Positions 59,220-64,000 of a DNA stretch of 64,000 bases are shown here, piece after piece. Made by a program: the position numbers and the translations under genes. How positions within the stretch are numbered: the first letter of the stretch is position 1; every line of letters starts with the position of its first letter. Under the pieces are notes generated by a model, which ran no database searches, had not been told where the DNA came from, and worked only from the letters and a program-made list of their open reading frames with translations. Source of the DNA: CAZTQN01 sp964615765 (GTDB lineage: Bacteria; Planctomycetota; Phycisphaerae; Phycisphaerales; UBA1924); NCBI GenBank assembly GCA_964615765.1, contig CAZTQN010000005.1, positions 114,193 through 178,192 of the forward strand, given 5' to 3'.

Positions 59220-60470
59220 ATGCTGACGACCGGATCAACGCTCGCCGACCTTCAGGCGCACATGCGCGAGGCCCGCATCGGGGCCTGGCTGGTGTACGAC
59301 TTTCGCGGCTCATCCAGCATTCTGCCGCGTCTGCTCCCGCCGCCGGCCGGGCAGAGCAAGCGGTGGACGACGCGCCGCGTGATGCTGTGCGTACCGGCTC
59401 GCGGCGAGCCGCGCCTGCTCGTGCACGGCATCGACGCGTCGCAGTTCGATCGCGACCCCACCCCGCCGCACCGCGACATCTATCTCTCCTGGAACGACCT
59501 GCACGCGTGGCTGGCCCGCGCGATCGCGGGCCTTGGGGCCGAGGCGCGGGTCGCGATGGACTACTCGCCCGCGTGCGCGCTGCCCGTGGTGTCGCAGGTT
59601 GACGCCGGCACGGTCGACCTTGTGCGCGGCCTTGGGGCGGAAGTTGTGTCGAGCGCTGATCTCATCCAGGTCGCGCTCGCGCGCTGGTCGGCCGCCGCAC
59701 TGCAGACGCACCTGCACGCGTCCTGCGAAGTCGCGGGGATCAAGGACCGCGCGTTCGCGCTCATCCGCGAGCGGCTCGCCGCGGGCGCGCCGATCACCGA
59801 GCGCGACGTGCAGCTCGCCATCCTCCGCGGGTTCGATGACTCCGGGCTCGTAGGCGATCCGCCCGTCGTCGCCGTCAACGAGCACTCGGCCGACCCGCAC
59901 TTCGAAGTCGCGGCGGAGGGCTCGAGCCCGATCCGCACAGGCGACTGGATCCTGATCGACCTGTGGGCCCGCGACCGGGCCACGCCGACGTCGGCGATCG
60001 AGAACCACATCTACAGCGACATCACGTGGGTCGGCTTCGCGGGCTCCGCCGGGGCCGTGCCCGAGCGGCACCGGCGCGTGTTCGACGTCGTCAAGCGGGC
60101 CCGCGACGCGTCGGTCGCGCTCGCGCAGTCCTCACACGCGCGCGGCCAGCGCGTGCAGGGGTGGCAGCTCGACGACGCCGCCCGCTCCGTCATCGTCGAC
60201 GCCGGGCACGCCGAGCACGTCCGCCACCGCACCGGGCACTCGCTCTCGGCCGGCCCGCTGGTCCATGGCGTCGGAGTGAACCTCGACAACCTCGAAACCC
60301 GCGACACGCGGCAAGTCCTCCCCGGCGTCGGGTTCACCATCGAGCCGGGCGTCTACATCCCCGGGCCCGGCGGCTTCGGCGTGCGCCTCGAGATCAACAT
60401 GTTCAACGACCCGACGCGCGGGCCGATCACCACCAGCTGCGTGCAGGACGACATCGTCTGCGTCGGGTGA
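59220..60470 (+). CDS. M24-family metallopeptidase (Xaa-Pro aminopeptidase-like)
   Basis: Creatinase/prolidase fold, 416 residues. The N-terminal domain covers about 1-170 (IGAWLVYDFRGSSSILPRLL). The pita-bread domain has all five metal ligands: Asp247 (LIDLWAR), Asp267 (SDITWVGF), His340 (HRTGHSL), Glu375 (TIEPGVY) and Glu391 (RLEINMF). An active dimetal peptidase is therefore likely, acting on Xaa-Pro peptides or a related substrate. There is no signal peptide, so it is cytoplasmic. Its 3' end converges with the AstA-like gene, 25 bases away. Confidence 0.92.
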   Translation: MLTTGSTLADLQAHMREARIGAWLVYDFRGSSSILPRLLPPPAGQSKRWTTRRVMLCVPARGEPRLLVHGIDASQFDRDPTPPHRDIYLSWNDLHAWLARAIAGLGAEARVAMDYSPACALPVVSQVDAGTVDLVRGLGAEVVSSADLIQVALARWSAAALQTHLHASCEVAGIKDRAFALIRERLAAGAPITERDVQLAILRGFDDSGLVGDPPVVAVNEHSADPHFEVAAEGSSPIRTGDWILIDLWARDRATPTSAIENHIYSDITWVGFAGSAGAVPERHRRVFDVVKRARDASVALAQSSHARGQRVQGWQLDDAARSVIVDAGHAEHVRHRTGHSLSAGPLVHGVGVNLDNLETRDTRQVLPGVGFTIEPGVYIPGPGGFGVRLEINMFNDPTRGPITTSCVQDDIVCVG

Positions 60471-60495
60471 ACGCGATCCGCGCCGAGCGCCGCGA

Positions 60496-61716
60496 TCAGA
60501 ACTCCATCGCGCCCACGACGACGGCTTCCGCGGCGTGAAGCTGCTCCGCCACCGCGGGCTCGACGAGCACGCGGTCGCCGTCGACCAACGCCGAGCGCGT
60601 CAGCACGGCACGAAACTCGCCGTTGGCGTCGAGCGTGCTGACCAGCGTGCCGCGCCCTTCGCCGGGGGCTTTGGCCCGCGCCTGGTCCGCGACGACGGCG
60701 TGCAGGCGGCGCGTCGCGCGCACGGGCGCAAGGCTCGCGGCGTCGGCCTCGAGATGCGGCCCGCCGTCGAGCGGGTCGATGCGGTCGTGATACCGAAACC
60801 CCATCCCTTCCAGCATCCGGCGTGCGGGCACCGTCGCGTCGCTGACCTCGCCCGCGCACGCCGCGACTTCCGGCTCCATCGTCGAGAGGTACACCGGCTC
60901 GGGCGGCATCAGCCCGACGACGAACTCGCGCGACAACTGGCTGAAGCGGTAGATCTCTTCCCACGAGTACGGGATGAATCGGCGCGTGAACTTCTCGAAG
61001 AACGGGTTGTTCCCCTGGTCGTCGATCGGGCCGAGCATCTCGGCAACGACGCGCGGCGCGAAGCGGTCGGGGAACAGACCCATCAGGTGAAAGCGGGCCA
61101 GCGAGAGCAGTCGCCCGAGCCCGGCCCCGCGGAAGGCGGGGTTGACGATGATCCCGCCGACTTCGGTGGGCCCGGTCTCGTCGACACCGATCATCCCGAC
61201 GGTGTGCTCGATGCCGCGTTTGAGCGATTCGCTGCGCAGGATGGAGCGCGAGAGTTGCAGGAACACGCGCGGGTGCCCGGGCCCGCCCATGGACGCGATG
61301 ACCTGGCTGGTGCCGACTACGCCCGCGCCGGCGTCGGTCTGCTCAACGACGAGGAGGAACAGGTCGGAGAGCGAGGTGGTGGCGCGGTGCCCGCTGGCGC
61401 TGCCGGCGCGTCCGGAGACGCCGGTGCGCGGCTTGGGCGTGCGCAGCCCGCCAACCTGGCCTGAAGTTGCCCCGCCCGCGCCGCCGACGCCGGCCGGCTG
61501 AACCGCGGCCCGGGCCGCCGCCGACAATCGCCGGAAACTGGCCACGCTCTGCTCGATCTTCCCGGCGATGATGTCCTTGTCGGGCGGCAGGTTGATGAAG
61601 TACGTCTGCCGCGCAAGCACGTACAGGTCTTTGAGATCATCCTGGGTGGCGTGGCGGATCAGGAACATGCGGCGTGAACTCCCCGGGGCGCTCGGGATAC
61701 TCGGCTCGACGCGCAT
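60496..61716 (-). CDS. Arginine N-succinyltransferase-family protein (AstA-like)
   Basis: About 406 residues from the ATG at 61716; an ATG at 61668 (MFLIRHATQDDLKDLY) begins exactly at the GNAT-like fold and is a serious alternative. AstA family blocks: IRHATQDDLKDLYVLA, FLLVVEQTDAGAGVVGTSQV, GGIIVNPAFRGAGLGRLLSL, RFHLMGLFPDRFAPRVVAEMLGP, NNPFFEKFTRRFI and EGMGFRYHDRIDPLDGGPHLEA. A 45-residue Gly/Ala/Ser-rich insert (about 70-115) interrupts the first domain. The usual ast operon (astBCDE) is not here, so a role in arginine catabolism is only inferred. Confidence 0.88.
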   Translation of the reverse strand: MRVEPSIPSAPGSSRRMFLIRHATQDDLKDLYVLARQTYFINLPPDKDIIAGKIEQSVASFRRLSAAARAAVQPAGVGGAGGATSGQVGGLRTPKPRTGVSGRAGSASGHRATTSLSDLFLLVVEQTDAGAGVVGTSQVIASMGGPGHPRVFLQLSRSILRSESLKRGIEHTVGMIGVDETGPTEVGGIIVNPAFRGAGLGRLLSLARFHLMGLFPDRFAPRVVAEMLGPIDDQGNNPFFEKFTRRFIPYSWEEIYRFSQLSREFVVGLMPPEPVYLSTMEPEVAACAGEVSDATVPARRMLEGMGFRYHDRIDPLDGGPHLEADAASLAPVRATRRLHAVVADQARAKAPGEGRGTLVSTLDANGEFRAVLTRSALVDGDRVLVEPAVAEQLHAAEAVVVGAMEF

Positions 61717-61766
61717 GATTGGTGAGCCGCGCTCCGGTTTCCCGGCGCGGTTATGGGCACCACGCC

Positions 61767-64000
61767 TCAGCAGCCGGCGAAGTACAGCGACAGGAAGTCG
61801 AAGATGTCCTGCACCGTCAGGCCGGCCGCCCCGTTGATGTCGGCCGCCGGGCTGCCCGCGAAGTAGACCGCCAGGAAATCGAAGATGTCCTGCACGGTGA
61901 GGCTGGCGTCGGAGTTGATGTCCGGGCGGCAGCGGGCCCCGAGTCGGATGCGGTCGAAGCCCGCGGCGCACAGCGAGCCGGCGTTGTTGCCGCTGAACAG
62001 GCCGAGGTAGCTGCCGACAAACCCGGTGGCGGCGAACGTCTCGGACAGCGGTACCCACGTGAGCCCGTCGAGCGAGTACCACGGGCGGGCGGCGTTGGCG
62101 TTGACGCGCTCCATGCGGAGATAGATCGGGAGTGTGACGCTGGGCAGGATGACCTGACCGCCGGAGCCGCCGAAGGTGCCGAAGCGGTTGATGAACACCA
62201 GTTGCCCGGCCGAGTTCACGAACAGCGCGACCTGGGCCGACTGCGAGATGAGCTGCTGGCGGTACATGACCCCGGCGACGCCGGTGGTGCCGCAGGGCAG
62301 CGCGGTGACGCGGGCCTGCACTTCGACGTTGCTGAAGACGGTGAGCTGCTGGTAGACGTAGTGCAGCGCGTCTCCGAAACCGCCCACGCCGAAGCCGGCT
62401 CCGAACACCGTCGCCGAGCGCATCGCGTCGGTCGTGCTGGCGTAGCCGATGGCGCCGACGTCGCCGATGTCGTCGTTGTTCCACGGCGGCGGGAGGGGAT
62501 TGACGACCAGGATGTTGACGTCGTCGGTGGTGGTGCTCACGCCGTCGGACGCGGACAGGCGGAGCGTGTACGTGCCGTTGACCGGGAAGGTCGCGGCGGC
62601 GGTGGGGCTGGTGGGCGGCGCGAACGTGACGCCCGTGCTCGGGCCGGCGATGACGGACCAGCCAACGGTGAGCGGGACGCCGCCCGGGGGCGCGGGCTGT
62701 GCGTCGTCGGCGACCTCGCCCAGCATCGCGAGCGTGTTGCCGGGGGTCTGCACGACGTTGTCGGGCCCGGCGACGACGGCGGGGGCGTAGTTGGTGTAGC
62801 CCAGGCCCGCGAAGTACAGGTCCATCGCCTCCGCGTGCCCGATGCGCCGGTTGAACAGGCGCAGGTCGTCGATGAGCCCGACGTAGCGGCGCGTGCCGGA
62901 GTTCGGCCCGCCCACGCGGACGCGCGAGGACGCGGCGAAGGCGTTGAAGGTGGTGCGGCTGGCACTGACGCGACGGCCGTCGACGAACATCTCGCTGAAG
63001 CCCTCGCCCTGCCCGTCGGGCGTGCCGGCGCGGTCCCACGAGACGACGACGTGGTGCCACTGCCCGTCGTTGAGCGGGCGATTCGACGAGAGGTTCAAGT
63101 CGGCGGTGGCGCCCTCGATGAAGAAGTTGACGTTGCCGCCGGCGGCGAAGTTGAGGTGCAGTTCGTTCTGCGACCCGCCGCCGTTGGCCGAGCCGTCGGA
63201 GGTGTCGGTGCCGTAGACGATCATGCCCACGTCGGAGTAGGTGAACGCGGAGTTGATCCAGACGGAGATGGCGCCGCGATCGGTGGTGAGCACGGGGTCG
63301 GTGGGCGAGGTGGGGATCTCGCCCTGCTGCGTGCCGTTCAGGCTGAGCGCGTTCCCGAACAGCCCGGGCGCGAACGCCGGGGCGGCGGGGAACGTGAGCG
63401 TGCGCCCGGCGATGGCGTCGGCGGCGGTCGTGCCGGTGGTTTCATCGAACAGGTAGCGGTTGCTGGGCGCGGGATAGGCGACGGGGAGCGTGGGCGGGAT
63501 GCGGCCGGAGTACATGCCGAGGGTGGCGCCGAGGAAGAAGCCGACGCGCCCGCCGGTCTCGGTGTCGTGCAGGCGGCGCTTGACGCCGTTCAGTTCGTGC
63601 TCGATGACGACGGTGTGGTCGGTCCGCCCGACGAAGGCGGACTCGCCGATGACAACGGAGAGTTCGGAGTCGACGGCGCGGAACATGGGCTGTTGGAGCG
63701 GGAGCGTCTCGACGGGGTAGACGAGCGTGCCGAGGACCTCGGTGCGGCCCGGTCCGGCGGGGCCGGGCCCGGCGGCGAAGGTTTCGACGACGGTGCCTTC
63801 CTTTTCGGTCTTGATGCCGAGGATCCAGGCGGTGCCGCCGGTGTTGGTCACTTTGGTGCCGGAGTTTTCCGGGTTGGCCTGGCGGAAGTACGCCGTGTGC
63901 CCGGGGCCGATGCGCCAGTCGTTGAACGTGAGATCCTCGGCGAAGACGGTGCCGGGCCCGCTGCCGCGATAGGCGCGGCCGAACTGCGCGTTGCGCACGA
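61767..64000 (-). CDS. Secreted LamG-domain protein with dockerin-like tail (5' end outside window)
   Basis: At least 744 residues; the reading frame runs off the right edge, so the N-terminus and signal peptide are missing. A jelly-roll LamG domain covers about 190-400 of the visible part (NRYLFDETTGTTAADAIAGRTL, AISVWINSAFTYSD, WHHVVVSWDRAG, GLIDDLRLFNRRI). A PKD/Ig-like segment follows (WSVIAGPSTGVTFAPPTSPTAAATFPVNGTYTLRLSASDG), then another concanavalin-like region (about 510-680). The tail has two dockerin-like halves (CRPDINSDASLTVQDIF ... YFAGC). Probably a polysaccharide-binding or surface protein. Confidence 0.85.
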   Translation of the reverse strand, partial: VRNAQFGRAYRGSGPGTVFAEDLTFNDWRIGPGHTAYFRQANPENSGTKVTNTGGTAWILGIKTEKEGTVVETFAAGPGPAGPGRTEVLGTLVYPVETLPLQQPMFRAVDSELSVVIGESAFVGRTDHTVVIEHELNGVKRRLHDTETGGRVGFFLGATLGMYSGRIPPTLPVAYPAPSNRYLFDETTGTTAADAIAGRTLTFPAAPAFAPGLFGNALSLNGTQQGEIPTSPTDPVLTTDRGAISVWINSAFTYSDVGMIVYGTDTSDGSANGGGSQNELHLNFAAGGNVNFFIEGATADLNLSSNRPLNDGQWHHVVVSWDRAGTPDGQGEGFSEMFVDGRRVSASRTTFNAFAASSRVRVGGPNSGTRRYVGLIDDLRLFNRRIGHAEAMDLYFAGLGYTNYAPAVVAGPDNVVQTPGNTLAMLGEVADDAQPAPPGGVPLTVGWSVIAGPSTGVTFAPPTSPTAAATFPVNGTYTLRLSASDGVSTTTDDVNILVVNPLPPPWNNDDIGDVGAIGYASTTDAMRSATVFGAGFGVGGFGDALHYVYQQLTVFSNVEVQARVTALPCGTTGVAGVMYRQQLISQSAQVALFVNSAGQLVFINRFGTFGGSGGQVILPSVTLPIYLRMERVNANAARPWYSLDGLTWVPLSETFAATGFVGSYLGLFSGNNAGSLCAAGFDRIRLGARCRPDINSDASLTVQDIFDFLAVYFAGSPAADINGAAGLTVQDIFDFLSLYFAGC

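Noticed and set aside
61767..63060. The AstA-like frame stays open well upstream of 61716
   Set aside because: The extension is Arg-rich low complexity and lies over the same-strand LamG gene in another frame, so it is not coding.

Overview
The window looks like a chromosomal segment from a GC-rich (roughly 70%) diderm of the Planctomycetota, most likely class Phycisphaerae. The main evidence is ten secreted proteins that end in the same short dockerin-like tail (F/Y-x-GC at or near the C-terminus). Further support comes from membrane proteins with a CRRCG...CPECG zinc ribbon, an AstA-type protein, and LPS-type envelope genes (O-antigen ligase, GT4 glycosyltransferases, a WaaP-like kinase). 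I see no phage, insertion sequence, rRNA or CRISPR array. One tRNA is present, tRNA-Leu(CAG).

Layout. 0-8.6 kb: a secreted GH13 amylase-like enzyme, an orphan DppB-type permease, RNase R, a secreted tagged protein and a BtuF-like binding protein. 9-13.9 kb: a secretin (GspD/PilQ type) followed by a GspE/PilB ATPase. 13.9-17.1 kb: three secreted tagged proteins on the minus strand, one with 17 eukaryote-like Cys-rich repeats. 17.6-21.1 kb: ribosomal protein S1, then amtB-glnK on the minus strand. 21.4-24.9 kb: a minus-strand set of M42 peptidase, LPS-kinase-like protein and orphan DNA methyltransferase. 24.9-29.8 kb: three more secreted tagged proteins. 30-36 kb: FAS1 protein, UPF0316 protein, ribD, an RNase HII-like protein, tRNA-Leu and recA. 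36-44.3 kb: a tagged protein, glycosyltransferase plus O-antigen ligase, a Gln-rich coiled-coil membrane protein, an orphan solute-binding lipoprotein and a GT4. 44.4-52.3 kb: GNAT, truA, a DUF1579 protein, an HDOD-GGDEF-REC regulator, argB, folC and a second GNAT. 52.3-59 kb: zinc-ribbon membrane proteins, a PhoD-like phosphatase and glyS. 59.2-64 kb: an M24 peptidase, an AstA-like protein and a LamG-containing tagged protein that is cut by the window edge.

How it fits together. Housekeeping genes (rnr, rpsA, recA, ribD, argB, folC, truA, glyS) are interleaved with an export-and-envelope theme. The ten tagged proteins share an EF-hand-like tail bracketed by cysteines, and most also carry small CC-x(n)-C-x(n)-C modules. 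The secretin/ATPase pair is a candidate export route for them, but nothing in the sequence proves that link.

Three non-coding patterns stand out. (1) At five gene 3' ends, the last codons plus the stop are tandemly repeated just past the stop, with periods not divisible by three; four of these place stops in all three frames. (2) Arrays of G-runs, mostly with a 7-bp period, lie upstream of minus-strand genes, always with the G-rich strand on minus; the clearest are between amtB and glnK (19.7 kb), before the RNase HII-like gene (34.3 kb) and at 59.1 kb, with a weaker one at 3.8 kb. (3) Long inverted repeats lie upstream of amtB and between recA and its divergent neighbour.
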